From: Actinoalloteichus_B caeruleus
GTDB taxonomy: Bacteria > Actinomycetota > Actinomycetes > Mycobacteriales > Pseudonocardiaceae
DNA: 64,000 nt
Reading direction: 5' to 3' (one strand)
Assembly: GCF_000718005.1 (NCBI RefSeq)
Contig: NZ_JODV01000011.1
Shown here: piece after piece, positions 33,570 through 41,617 of the stretch
How the letters are laid out: every line of letters starts with the position of its first letter
Position numbering within the stretch: the stretch's first letter is position 1
Notes under the pieces: model-generated
Told to the model about the DNA's origin: nothing
Database searches by the model: none
What the model saw: the letters and a program-made list of their open reading frames with translations, nothing else
Translations under genes and position numbers: made by a program

Positions 33570-34298
33570 GTGGTGACCACCGTGGATTCCGCTGACCAGG
33601 CCCAGGAGCTGGCACGTGGCGCCGTCGAAGCACGGCTGCCGGCGTGCGCGCGGGTGGTCGGGCCCGTCGTCAGCGTCCACCGGTGGGAGGGCGAGGTGCG
33701 GACGGACCAGGAGTGGCAGGTCGTCCGCAAGACCACGGCCGCCGCCACCGACCGGTTGGTGGAGCACCCGCGTTCCACCCACGGCTACGACGTGCCCGAA
33801 GTGATCGCCAGCCCCATCACCCGAGGGAACCCGGCCTACCTGTCCTGGCTGGACGAGGAGACCGCCCAGGCCCCGGTGGGTTCGGGTCCGCCAGCCCTGG
33901 TTCGACGCGCGGGCGAGGCCGGCGGGGCGATGGCGCCGATCTCGTACTCGCGGTCGTCCGGTGGCGGTCGGGACATCCCCGGCCCCCGGCTGGGTGGTGG
34001 CACCGCTCGGTCGGTGGCGGCGGAAGCCTGGCGGCACGATGCTCGCGTGGGCGCGGCGTGGTGTTCCCCCGTCGTTCACCTCGCGGACGGCCGCCGCTCC
34101 TACGGTCGGCTCGTTCCCGTCGCCGAGCTCCCCGGAGGACCCCGTGTCCATCCCGCCACCCGGAGAACGCCGCACCATCCCCCTGCCGCTCGCCGCCGGG
34201 CACGTCGGCGGCCGCTCGGGCATCACCTGCCGGTACCGCTGCGCCGACGCCTGCGCGCACGACGCCCCCAACCGTTCCGACAACCCGTACTTCGGTGA
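33570..34298 (+). CDS. cutA: CutA-like divalent cation tolerance protein with abnormal C-terminus
   Basis: About 95 residues match CutA1: VVTTVDSADQAQELARGAVEARLPAC, VSVHRWEGEV, VRKTT, then GYDVPEVIASPI and GNPAYLSWLDEE. CutA forms trimers and is linked to copper tolerance. Normal CutA ends at about this point, but here the frame stays open for a further 140 Pro/Arg/Gly-rich residues and overlaps the start of phoX by 155 bases. Either the stop has been lost, or a frameshift (natural or from sequencing) is present. The start is also weak: GTG 33570 or 33573 cuts the first strand short, and no ribosome-binding site is near. Confidence 0.6.
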   Translation: MVTTVDSADQAQELARGAVEARLPACARVVGPVVSVHRWEGEVRTDQEWQVVRKTTAAATDRLVEHPRSTHGYDVPEVIASPITRGNPAYLSWLDEETAQAPVGSGPPALVRRAGEAGGAMAPISYSRSSGGGRDIPGPRLGGGTARSVAAEAWRHDARVGAAWCSPVVHLADGRRSYGRLVPVAELPGGPRVHPATRRTPHHPPAARRRARRRPLGHHLPVPLRRRLRARRPQPFRQPVLR

Positions 34299-36249
34299 CC
34301 TCGTCCGCACGGCGATGAGCCGGCGCGGTGTGCTGCGTGCCGCCGCCGTGGTGACCGTCGGTGGTGGGGCGCTGGCGATGACGGCCGGCCAGGCGGCGGC
34401 CGGGCCCGGCGGCAGCCAGGCCACGGCCCGCGGCGGTGGTTCGGGGCCCGCGATCGGCACGGACTTCGAGTCGGTCACGCCGAACACCGAGGACGCGGTG
34501 GTGATCCCGACCGGCTACCGGCAGCAGGTGATCATCCGCTGGGGTGACCCCGTGGTCGGGGACGCGCCCCGGTTCGACTTCGACCACCAGACGGCCGCCG
34601 CGCAGGAGGCGCAGTTCGGGTACAACTGCGACTTCGCCGGTCTGATCCCCCGGGACGCGCTGGGCCAGGACAACTGGCTGGTCGTCAACCACGAGTACAC
34701 CACCGAACCGGAGATGTTCCGGGGTTACGACCCGGACGACCCGACCGAGGAGCAGGTGCGCATCGGTTGGGCCGCGCACGGCCTGTCGGTGGTGCGGGCG
34801 CTGCGGGACCCGGTGGCCGGCGGGCTGCGGGTCGTGCCCAGCCGGTACGGCCGCCGCATCACCGTCCGCACCCCGTTCGAACTGACCGGTCCGGCGGCGG
34901 GCAGCGAGCTGCTGCGGACGTCGGCCGACCCGACCGGGCGCACCGTGCTCGGCACGCTGAACAACTGCGCCGGCGGCGTCACGCCCTGGGGCACGGTGCT
35001 CTCGGGCGAGGAGAACTTCAACCAGTACTTCGGCAACGCCGACCAGGTGACAGACCCGGTGGCCGCGGAACGGCTGGCGCGTTACGGCATCAGTGGCGGC
35101 GCCAGCACCCGCAAGTGGGAGCGGTTCGACGACAGGTTCGACCTCGCGGTCGAACCGAACGAGGTCAACCGGTTCGGCTGGGTGGTCGAGGTCGACCCGA
35201 GCGACCCCGACTCGACTCCCGTCAAGCACACCGCCCTGGGCCGGTTCAAGCACGAGGGCGCCACCATCCGGCTGACCGAGGACCGCCGGGCCGTGGCGTA
35301 CCAGGGGGACGACGAGCGCTTCGACTACCTCTACAAGTTCGTCTCCCGGGGGCGGATGGTGCCCGGGAACACCCGGGCGGCCCGCCGGCACAACATGCGC
35401 CTGCTCGACGACGGAACCCTGTACGTGGCGAGGCTGACGGGCGACAGCCCCGCCGAGGAGATCGACGGTTCCGGGGCGTTGCCCGCCGACGGCGAGTTCG
35501 GCGGGACCGGCGAATGGGTCCCGCTGGCCAGGGGCGACCGTTCCCTCGTGCCGGGGATGACCGCGGAGGAGGTGTACGTCTTCACCCGCCTGGCCGCCGA
35601 CCGGGTCGGCGCGACCAAGATGGACCGGCCCGAGGACGTCGAGGCGAACCCGGTCACCGGGCGGGTGTACGCGGCGTTGACGAACAACGCGAACCGGGGT
35701 GCCGCCGGCAGCGCCGGCCCGGACGAGGCCAACCCGCGAGCGGGGAACAAGCACGGTCACGTGCTGGAGTGGGAGGAGGCCGGCGGGGACGCGGCCGCGA
35801 CCACGTTCCGGTGGCGGTTGCTGCTGGTGTGCGGTGACCCGGAGTCGCCGGACACCTACTTCGCGGGCTTCGACAAGAGCCAGGTCAGTCCGATCACCAG
35901 CCCGGACAACCTGGCCTTCGACGACCACGGGAACCTGTGGATCTCCACCGACTCCACCGGGGCGCTCGGCATCAACGACGGGCTGTACGTGGTCCCCACC
36001 GAGGGCGAACGCCGAGGTGAGCTGAAGCTGTTCCTCACCGTCCCCCGGGGTGCGGAGGCGTGTGGACCGATCGTCACCGAGGACCTCGTCACGGTCTGCG
36101 TGCAGCACCCGGGGGAGATCGACGGGTCGAGCGCGGAACGGCCGGGCTCGGACTGGCCGGACGGTGGTGGCGCGAACCCCCGCCCGTCGGTGGTGGGGGT
36201 GTGGCGCACCGGCCCGGGTGGACGGGGAGTCGGCCGGATCGGCCGGTGA
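34144..36249 (+). CDS. phoX: PhoX-family alkaline phosphatase (DUF839)
   Basis: The 701-residue protein is a PhoX/DUF839 phosphatase, a five-to-six-bladed propeller that uses Ca and Fe to hydrolyse phosphate esters outside the cell. The N-terminal 55 residues include CRYRCADACAHDAPN, the usual Cys-rich leader of actinobacterial members, before a Tat-like signal SRRGVLRAAA plus hydrophobic core (about 58-82). Propeller landmarks are WLVVNHEYTTEPEMF, GGVTPWGTVLSGEENFN, RFKHEGATIRL and SPDNLAFDDHGNLWISTD. GTG 34144 has GGAGG five bases upstream. Pho-box control is likely from the family, but I could not recognise a box in the overlapping cutA frame. Confidence 0.9.
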   Translation: MSIPPPGERRTIPLPLAAGHVGGRSGITCRYRCADACAHDAPNRSDNPYFGDLVRTAMSRRGVLRAAAVVTVGGGALAMTAGQAAAGPGGSQATARGGGSGPAIGTDFESVTPNTEDAVVIPTGYRQQVIIRWGDPVVGDAPRFDFDHQTAAAQEAQFGYNCDFAGLIPRDALGQDNWLVVNHEYTTEPEMFRGYDPDDPTEEQVRIGWAAHGLSVVRALRDPVAGGLRVVPSRYGRRITVRTPFELTGPAAGSELLRTSADPTGRTVLGTLNNCAGGVTPWGTVLSGEENFNQYFGNADQVTDPVAAERLARYGISGGASTRKWERFDDRFDLAVEPNEVNRFGWVVEVDPSDPDSTPVKHTALGRFKHEGATIRLTEDRRAVAYQGDDERFDYLYKFVSRGRMVPGNTRAARRHNMRLLDDGTLYVARLTGDSPAEEIDGSGALPADGEFGGTGEWVPLARGDRSLVPGMTAEEVYVFTRLAADRVGATKMDRPEDVEANPVTGRVYAALTNNANRGAAGSAGPDEANPRAGNKHGHVLEWEEAGGDAAATTFRWRLLLVCGDPESPDTYFAGFDKSQVSPITSPDNLAFDDHGNLWISTDSTGALGINDGLYVVPTEGERRGELKLFLTVPRGAEACGPIVTEDLVTVCVQHPGEIDGSSAERPGSDWPDGGGANPRPSVVGVWRTGPGGRGVGRIGR

Positions 36250-36255
36250 CGAGCC

Positions 36256-36287
36256 GGGGCGCCCCCGGTTCGGGGCGGGGGCGCCCC
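36256..36287 (+). terminator. Hairpin after phoX
   Basis: GGGGCGCCCCC pairs perfectly with GGGGGCGCCCC across ten bases, six bases after the stop. Confidence 0.6.
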
Positions 36288-36425
36288 CCACCACCAGCCC
36301 GGCCCCGTCTGGCTGGCCGTCGCGACGGGTGCGGGACGGCCCCCGTCTGGTCGGGTCGGCCGGACGAGGCGCGGGAGTGACACCGGGACCCCGGACTCGG
36401 TCGGACGGGTCGGCCGTGGGACGAA

Positions 36426-36431
36426 TACGGT
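36426..36431 (+). promoter_or_regulatory. -10 box TACGGT of the SDR gene
   Basis: TACGGT lies seven bases before ATG 36439. Confidence 0.45.
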
Positions 36432-36438
36432 CGGGGCC

Positions 36439-37128
36439 ATGACTTCCTCTCGTCCCCTAGCCCTGATCACCGGCGCCTCCCGAGGGGTGGGTGCCGCCGT
36501 CGCCCGGGAGTTGGCGCCGACGCACCGGCTGTTGCTCGGTGGCCGGGACACGCCGACGCTCCACGAGACCGTGTCCTCCGTGGAGGGTGCGGAGCCGTTC
36601 GCGGTGGAGCTGACCGATGCGGCCTCGCTGGCGGACGCGGTGCGCGGCATCGACCGGCTCGACGTCCTGGTGCACAGCGCGGGAGTCGCCGAGATCGGTG
36701 CCATCGCCGACCAGGGTGGTGAGGTCTGGCGGCGGACGATGGAGGTCAACGTGATCGCCGTCGTGGAGCTGACGAGGCTGTTGCTTCCGGCGTTGCGGGC
36801 GGCCGGGGGGCACGTGGTGCTCGTCAACTCGGGAGCGGGGCTGCGGCCCCCGAACCCGGGGTGGGGTTCCTACGCGGCCAGCAAGCACGCGTTGCGCGCC
36901 TTCGCGGACGCGTTGGGGGTCGAGGAGCGGGAGCACGGCGTCCGGGTCACCTCCGTCTTCCCGGGGCGGGTGGCCACGGACATGCAGCGCCAGGTGCGGG
37001 CGGCCGAGGGGACCGACTACGTGCCGGAGCACTACCTGCGGCCGGAGACGGTGGCCAGGGCGGTCGGCCAGGCGCTGTCGACACCCGCTGACGGGCTGAC
37101 GACCGAGATCGTGCTGCGCCCCGCCTGA
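36439..37128 (+). CDS. Short-chain dehydrogenase/reductase (classical SDR)
   Basis: The 229-residue protein has the NAD(P)-binding motif TGASRGVG near residue 13, LVHSAG in place of NNAG, the catalytic Ser in LVNSGAG and the YAASK motif (Tyr and Lys). The helix and strand pattern is that of a classical SDR; the Arg after GAS favours NADPH. The substrate cannot be read from the sequence. It is a single gene with a leaderless promoter and a hairpin after it. Confidence 0.9.
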   Translation: MTSSRPLALITGASRGVGAAVARELAPTHRLLLGGRDTPTLHETVSSVEGAEPFAVELTDAASLADAVRGIDRLDVLVHSAGVAEIGAIADQGGEVWRRTMEVNVIAVVELTRLLLPALRAAGGHVVLVNSGAGLRPPNPGWGSYAASKHALRAFADALGVEEREHGVRVTSVFPGRVATDMQRQVRAAEGTDYVPEHYLRPETVARAVGQALSTPADGLTTEIVLRPA

Positions 37129-37149
37129 TCCGGGCGGGGGTCCGGCGGC

Positions 37150-37168
37150 CCCGGCCGTTGGGGCCGGG
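37150..37168 (+). terminator. Hairpin after the SDR gene
   Basis: CCCGGCC pairs with GGCCGGG around five bases, 22 bases after the stop. Confidence 0.5.
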
Positions 37169-37769
37169 TCGTCGCTCGGGGTGCCTCCGCGACGGCGTCC
37201 CGGCCGGGCGCGGGTTCGCCTCGGTCGACGTCGTGCTCGCCCGTGCCGAGGGGGTGGACTTCGGCCAGCGCCGCCCGGAGCCGGGCCACCTCACCGGGCG
37301 GCGGTGAGTGGTCGGGAGCGCGGTGCCGGTTGAGGCTCGTACCGGTTGGGGCGGTGCCAGCGGGCCGGACGGCTCCGGCGCCGTGTCGTCCCGCGCGGGG
37401 GTCGTCCCGCCGCGAGCGCGGGGTGCCGAGCGCGGGGTGGGCCGCGGCGATGGCGGTCCTGCCCGTGCGCGGACCGCGAGGTGCCGGCGTTGGCCCGGGA
37501 ACCCGGGGGCGGGGCCAGGGCTGCCCGGGGAGGTGCCGGCTGGCCGGGGAGGTGACCCTTGCGTCCCCTCGGCGTCGTTCGTCCGCGTCCTCGGCGCCCG
37601 ACGTCGTCCGGGTGGAGGGCGTGACGTGCCGCCCGCACGGGCTGGAGGGGGCGTGGGGCGGTCGGCCTCCACGAACGCGGTGGAGGTGACATCCCGCCTC
37701 GGAGTCGGTGCGTACCGGGGCGGGGGATGTGTCCCGCTGGTCAGCGGGAGGGTGACCTGGAAATTGGAA

Positions 37770-37816
37770 GACCCCGCAGTGCTGCCAGGTCGGGGGTCCG
37801 CCAGCACCGCAGGGTC
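37770..37816 (-). terminator. 15-pair hairpin that favours the minus-strand RNA
   Basis: On the minus strand GACCCTGCGGTGCTG pairs with CAGCACTGCGGGGTC, with two G-U pairs where the plus strand would have two A-C mismatches. The loop has 17 bases and TTCCAATTTCC follows. It lies 91 bases after the stop of the small gene at 37907 and probably ends its transcript. Confidence 0.6.
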
Positions 37817-37906
37817 ACAATGCTCATCGTAAGACCACCCGAACGTGTTACACCCACGGACTTTGTGAGCCACGTCACCGAACTGGTTGGGGGTGGTCTC
37901 GAGGGG

Positions 37907-38056
37907 TCAGCGCTGGATCGTCTCGTGGCGCTGCTGGATCATCAACAGCTCGTCGCGCAGCGCCGGGCTGCTCGCGGCGTTGTCGATGGCGCGCTGGATC
38001 GCGCGGCGGCCACGGTTCCGGGCACGGCGGGCTCGAAGGGTGGCGGCGATGTTCAT
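37907..38056 (-). CDS. Small basic protein, 49 residues
   Basis: The reading frame gives a 49-residue protein, MNIAATLRARRARNRGRRAI at the start and ELLMIQQRHETIQR at the end. It is strongly basic in the first half and forms a probable amphipathic helix in the second; there is no signal peptide or cysteine. AAAGAGG lies ten bases before the ATG, an A/T-rich promoter region with CATAAT at 38101-38106 lies upstream, and a minus-strand hairpin follows. These signals support a real gene, although I cannot name it. The Arg-rich part suggests contact with nucleic acid or membrane. Confidence 0.6.
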   Translation of the reverse strand: MNIAATLRARRARNRGRRAIQRAIDNAASSPALRDELLMIQQRHETIQR

Positions 38057-38415
38057 GGTGATCGTGACCTCTTTGTGTGTTGACTTGATGTTCGATTCCT
38101 ATTATGGCCCATCGCGGACCAAGATTCACCCGATTCGTCGGTGACATGGTCCACATGCCGAAGATTGTCCGGCGGCTAACGTTCCGGGCCGGACGACCGA
38201 TACCCAGGTAATAGCGTCCGCCCGGTGCGCGTCCCGTGCGCGTGCCAGGGAACCGGTCGGCGAGTGGGCGGTGCGGGTCGCGCGAGCCCGCCCCGGTCGC
38301 CACCGGAGCCAGGGCCCCGCCGCCCCTACGTCGGGCGGTCACCCCACCCGACCCCCGCCGCCGGCATCCGCCAGGAGCGTTGCGCCCGGCCGGCGACCAC
38401 GGTTGGGTGGATGTC
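38057..38415 (-). other. Divergent intergenic region
   Basis: The left 130 bases are A/T-rich for this genome and contain the likely promoter of the small minus-strand gene (CATAAT at 38101-38106). GTCCGGC and GCCGGAC form an inverted repeat at 38167-38194. The right half is GC-rich and leads to the SIMPL gene. Confidence 0.4.
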
Positions 38416-39036
38416 GTGACTGAGGTAGTGACCCACGGGTCGGGAGAAGCCGTCCGCATCGCCGATCGGGCGTGGCTGGTCGCCACCTTCGCCGCGGCGG
38501 GGGAGGACCGGAGCACGGCGGTCAACGAGCTGGGACGCCGGGTCGGTGATGTCGAGGCGATGCTGCGCCGTCCCGGAGTGGCGGTGCGTTCCCGGCGGCT
38601 GTCCGTCCGCGCGAACTGGGAACGCAACCGCCGGGTCGGGTGCCGGGCCGAGCAGCACTACCAGCTGCTGGTCACCGACACGGCAGCGCTGGAGGAGCTG
38701 AGCTCGGCACTGCTCGCACGGGAGCCCGAGAGCCTGAGCGGCCCGAACTGGGAGCTGACCTCGGACGCCGAGGCCGTGCGGGAGGCGCAGCACAACGCCG
38801 TCGCCGACGCGCGGCGCCGCGCGGAGGGCTACGCGGTCGCCCTGGGACGTCGTCTGGGCAGCCTCCTGCGGATCAGCGACGCGGAAGCGGAACGGGTGCA
38901 ACCACGGGGTGCCTACGGTGGCGCGCCGATGGCGGCCCGCTCCGGGGCGGCGCCGGACGTCCGCGAGTTGAACCTGGAGCCCCAGGAGGTGACGGTCACC
39001 GCCCGCTGCGTCACCACCTGGTCCCTGCTGGACTGA
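38416..39036 (+). CDS. SIMPL (DUF541) domain protein
   Basis: The 206-residue protein fits the SIMPL family: a start like VVTHGSGEAVRIADRAWLVATFAA, a central region with VRANWERNRRVGCRAEQHYQLLVTD and the C-terminal helix-strand pattern with AQHNAVADARRRAEGYAVALGRRLGSLLRI. Most family members are exported; no signal peptide is seen here, so this one is probably cytoplasmic. The function is unknown; a periplasmic relative in Brucella (BP26) forms ring-like oligomers. The start is uncertain among GTGs at 38407, 38416 and 38428. It is convergent with bkdC. Confidence 0.72.
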   Translation: MTEVVTHGSGEAVRIADRAWLVATFAAAGEDRSTAVNELGRRVGDVEAMLRRPGVAVRSRRLSVRANWERNRRVGCRAEQHYQLLVTDTAALEELSSALLAREPESLSGPNWELTSDAEAVREAQHNAVADARRRAEGYAVALGRRLGSLLRISDAEAERVQPRGAYGGAPMAARSGAAPDVRELNLEPQEVTVTARCVTTWSLLD

Positions 39037-39108
39037 CGCCCGAGCCGGGTCGGCCCGTCACCGCTCGCCGGAGGGCAGCCGGAACGGCGAGGTCGCCGAC
39101 CGGATGTC

Positions 39109-39177
39109 GGGGAGCGGCGCACGGCGAACAGCGCACCGGGCGGCCTCGTGGGGCCGCCCGGCGGCACGCCGCTCCCC
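39109..39177. terminator. Bidirectional nested terminator
   Basis: An outer perfect stem GGGGAGCGGCG/CGCCGCTCCCC encloses an inner perfect stem CGGGCGGCC/GGCCGCCCG. It lies between the convergent ends of the SIMPL gene (39036) and bkdC (39201) and can serve both. Confidence 0.75.
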
Positions 39178-39200
39178 GGACCTGCCTGCCGGCCGGGGGG

Positions 39201-40568
39201 TCAGAAGGTCAGTGCCATCCCGGGGTCGGCCAGCAGCGCGCCGACGTCGGCGAGGAACTGGGAACCCTGCTGCCCGTCGACCACCCGGTGGTCGAAGCTC
39301 AGCGCCAGCTGGCAGACCTTCCTGGGCACGATCTGCCCGTCCACCACCCACGGCATGTCGCGGATCGCACCCAGCGCGAGGATCGCCGACTCACCGGGGT
39401 TGATGATGGGCGTTCCCGTGTCGACCCCGAACACGCCCACGTTCGTGATGGTGAAGGTGCCGCCCAACATGTCCGCCGGCGCCGTCCTCCCCTCCCGTGC
39501 CGTCGTGGCCAGGTTCTCCAACGCCGACGCGAGTTCGCGCAGCGTCAGCCGGTGCGCGTCCCGGACCTTCGGCACGACGAGGCCACGCGGGGTGGCCGCC
39601 GCGATACCGAGGTGCACGGAGGACTTGTAGACGATCTCGCCGCTCTCCTCCTCCCAGGCCGCGTTCACGTCCGGGGTGCGCCGCACGGCGAGGCACACGG
39701 CCTTCGCGGCGAAGGCCAGCGGGGTGAGCCTGACGTCCCGGAAGTCCGGGTGGTTCCTCAGCCTGGCCCGCAGGTCCATCATCGGCGTCACGTCGACGGT
39801 GAGGAACTCGGTGACATGGGGAGCGGTGAAGGCGCTGCGCACCATGGCCTGGGCGGTCGCCTTCCGCACCCCGCGCACCGGGACCCGCCGATCCGGGGCC
39901 TCGGGCTGGAACGGGGCGCCCGAGGTGGGCACCTCGGGCTCGGTGACCACGGCGTTCTCCACGTCGTCCCTGGTGATCACGCCGCCGGGCCCGCTGCCCC
40001 GCAGCGAGCGCAGGTCGACGCCCAGGTCCTTGGCGAGCTTGCGCACCGGCGGCTTCGCGAGCGGAACGGTGCCCGTCCGCCGCTCCGCCTCGGGAGGTGC
40101 CGGAGCGGTCGCCGGGTCCGGGGCCGGAGCGGTCGCCGGGGCGGGCGACGCGGAGGCTGCCGGCCGCTCCGGTCGGGCAGGCGCGGCCTGCTTCCTGGTC
40201 CGCCGTCGAGCGGGCCCGGTCCGGGCACCGTAACCCACGAGGGCGGCCACCCTGCCGTTGTCCGACTCCTGGCCGTCCCCCGCGTCGGAGGAGGAGCCGT
40301 CCGCCTCCGACGGGGTCCCGTCCCCACCGACGTCGATCGCGATGATCGGCACGCCGACCTCGACGACCTGCCCGACCGGGGCGAGGAGGTCGGAGACGGT
40401 GCCCGCGTAGGGGCACGGCAGTTCCACGACGGCCTTGACCGTCTCGATCTCGACGATCGTCTGGTTGACCTCGACGGTGTCACCGGGACCGACGTGCCAC
40501 TTGACGATCTCGGCCTCGGTCAGGCCCTCGCCCGTGTCGGGCAGCGGGAAGTGCTTGATGCGCGACAT
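39201..40568 (-). CDS. bkdC: Branched-chain 2-oxoacid dehydrogenase E2 (dihydrolipoamide acyltransferase)
   Basis: The 455-residue protein has one lipoyl domain (1-78) with the lipoylated Lys45 in ETVKAVVE and a flexible Ala/Pro linker. A peripheral subunit-binding domain follows (about 170-205; VRKLAKDLGVDLRSLRGSGPGG), then the acyltransferase domain with the catalytic DHRVVDG near the end. It moves the acyl group from E1 to CoA in breakdown of Val, Leu and Ile, or makes starters for branched fatty acids. It is last in a three-gene operon with E1alpha and E1beta. No E3 gene is present, so lipoamide dehydrogenase must come from elsewhere. GTGAGGGAG lies before the ATG. Confidence 0.93.
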   Translation of the reverse strand: MSRIKHFPLPDTGEGLTEAEIVKWHVGPGDTVEVNQTIVEIETVKAVVELPCPYAGTVSDLLAPVGQVVEVGVPIIAIDVGGDGTPSEADGSSSDAGDGQESDNGRVAALVGYGARTGPARRRTRKQAAPARPERPAASASPAPATAPAPDPATAPAPPEAERRTGTVPLAKPPVRKLAKDLGVDLRSLRGSGPGGVITRDDVENAVVTEPEVPTSGAPFQPEAPDRRVPVRGVRKATAQAMVRSAFTAPHVTEFLTVDVTPMMDLRARLRNHPDFRDVRLTPLAFAAKAVCLAVRRTPDVNAAWEEESGEIVYKSSVHLGIAAATPRGLVVPKVRDAHRLTLRELASALENLATTAREGRTAPADMLGGTFTITNVGVFGVDTGTPIINPGESAILALGAIRDMPWVVDGQIVPRKVCQLALSFDHRVVDGQQGSQFLADVGALLADPGMALTF

Positions 40569-40576
40569 GCTCTCCC

Positions 40577-41617
40577 TCACCAGCCCAACGACTGCTCGAC
40601 GGCGTGCAACACCCGGTCCAGGTCGGGCAGGTACTCCTCTTCCAGCTTGCTCGGCGGGTAGGGGGTGTCGAAACCGGTGACGCGGACCACGGGTGCCTCC
40701 AGGGAGTAGAAGCACTCCTGCTGGACCCTGGCCGCGATCTCGGAGGCGATGGACGACTCGCCGGGAGCCTCGCTGGCGACCACCAACCGGCCGGTGCGGC
40801 GCACCGACTCGTGGACCGGCTCCAGGTCGAGGGGGGAGAGCGTCCGGAGGTCGATGACCTCCAGGTCGTGCCCCTCCTGCTCGGCGGCGGACTCGGCCGC
40901 CTCCAGGCACGTCTTCACCATCGGCCCGTAACAGGCGATGGTGGCCGTGCCGCCCCGCCGCAGCACCCGGGAGGAGTGCAGCGGGACGGGCGTCGCGGTG
41001 AGGTCCAGCTCCGCCTTCTCGTGGTACCGGCGCTTCGGCTCGAAGAAGAGCACCGGTTCGTCGGACTCGATGGCCTGCTGGATCATCCAGTAGGCGTCGA
41101 CCGGGTTGGAACAGGCGACGACCTTCAGCCCGGCGGTGTGGGCGAAGTACGACTCGGGCGACTCGGAGTGGTGTTCGACGGCGCCGATCCCACCACCGAA
41201 GGGAACACGGATGACGACCGGCATCCGGATGCGGCCCTGGCTGCGGTAGTTCAGCTTCGCCAGCTGGCTGACGATCTGGTCGAAGGCGGGGAAGATGAAG
41301 CCGTCGAACTGGATCTCGCACACCGGGCGGTAGCCCCGGATCGCCAGGCCGATCGCGGCGCCGACGATGCCGGACTCGGCCAGCGGGGTGTCCAGCACCC
41401 GCTGCTCACCGAAGTCCTTCTGGAGGCCGTCGGTGATCCGGAAGACACCGCCGAGCCGGCCGATGTCCTCCCCCATGAGGATCACCTTCGGGTCGCGCTC
41501 CATCGCCGCGCGCAGACCCAGGTTCAGCGCCTTCCCGATCGTCACCCTGCTCGGGGCCTGCCCGGGGTCGGACCCGTCGGCGGGGCGCGGACGGGATCGG
41601 GCGTCCACCTCGGTCAT
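40577..41617 (-). CDS. bkdB: Branched-chain 2-oxoacid dehydrogenase E1 beta subunit
   Basis: The 346-residue protein is a transketolase-like beta subunit: VILMGEDIGRLGGVFRIT at the start of the pyrimidine-binding domain, DTPLAESGIVGAAIGLAIRG, and a C-terminal domain with VIDLRTLSPLDLEPV. It pairs with the alpha subunit to decarboxylate branched-chain 2-oxoacids with thiamine diphosphate. ATG 41617 overlaps the E1alpha stop by one base (TGATG), so the two are translationally coupled. Eight bases separate it from E2. Confidence 0.93.
   Translation of the reverse strand: MTEVDARSRPRPADGSDPGQAPSRVTIGKALNLGLRAAMERDPKVILMGEDIGRLGGVFRITDGLQKDFGEQRVLDTPLAESGIVGAAIGLAIRGYRPVCEIQFDGFIFPAFDQIVSQLAKLNYRSQGRIRMPVVIRVPFGGGIGAVEHHSESPESYFAHTAGLKVVACSNPVDAYWMIQQAIESDEPVLFFEPKRRYHEKAELDLTATPVPLHSSRVLRRGGTATIACYGPMVKTCLEAAESAAEQEGHDLEVIDLRTLSPLDLEPVHESVRRTGRLVVASEAPGESSIASEIAARVQQECFYSLEAPVVRVTGFDTPYPPSKLEEEYLPDLDRVLHAVEQSLGW

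Larger units (their letters stand above)
37129..37906 (+). other. Intergenic region with several hairpins
   Basis: No supported gene lies between the SDR gene and the small minus-strand gene. It holds the SDR terminator at its left end and three consecutive hairpins at 37689-37816. The first has about ten pairs with a two-base bulge (ACATCCCGCC with GGCGGGGGATGT). The second is a perfect six-pair one at 37733-37748. The third is listed separately. Confidence 0.45.

Noticed and set aside
33817..36294. 825-codon open frame opposite phoX
   Set aside because: Shadow of phoX; no start context and atypical composition.
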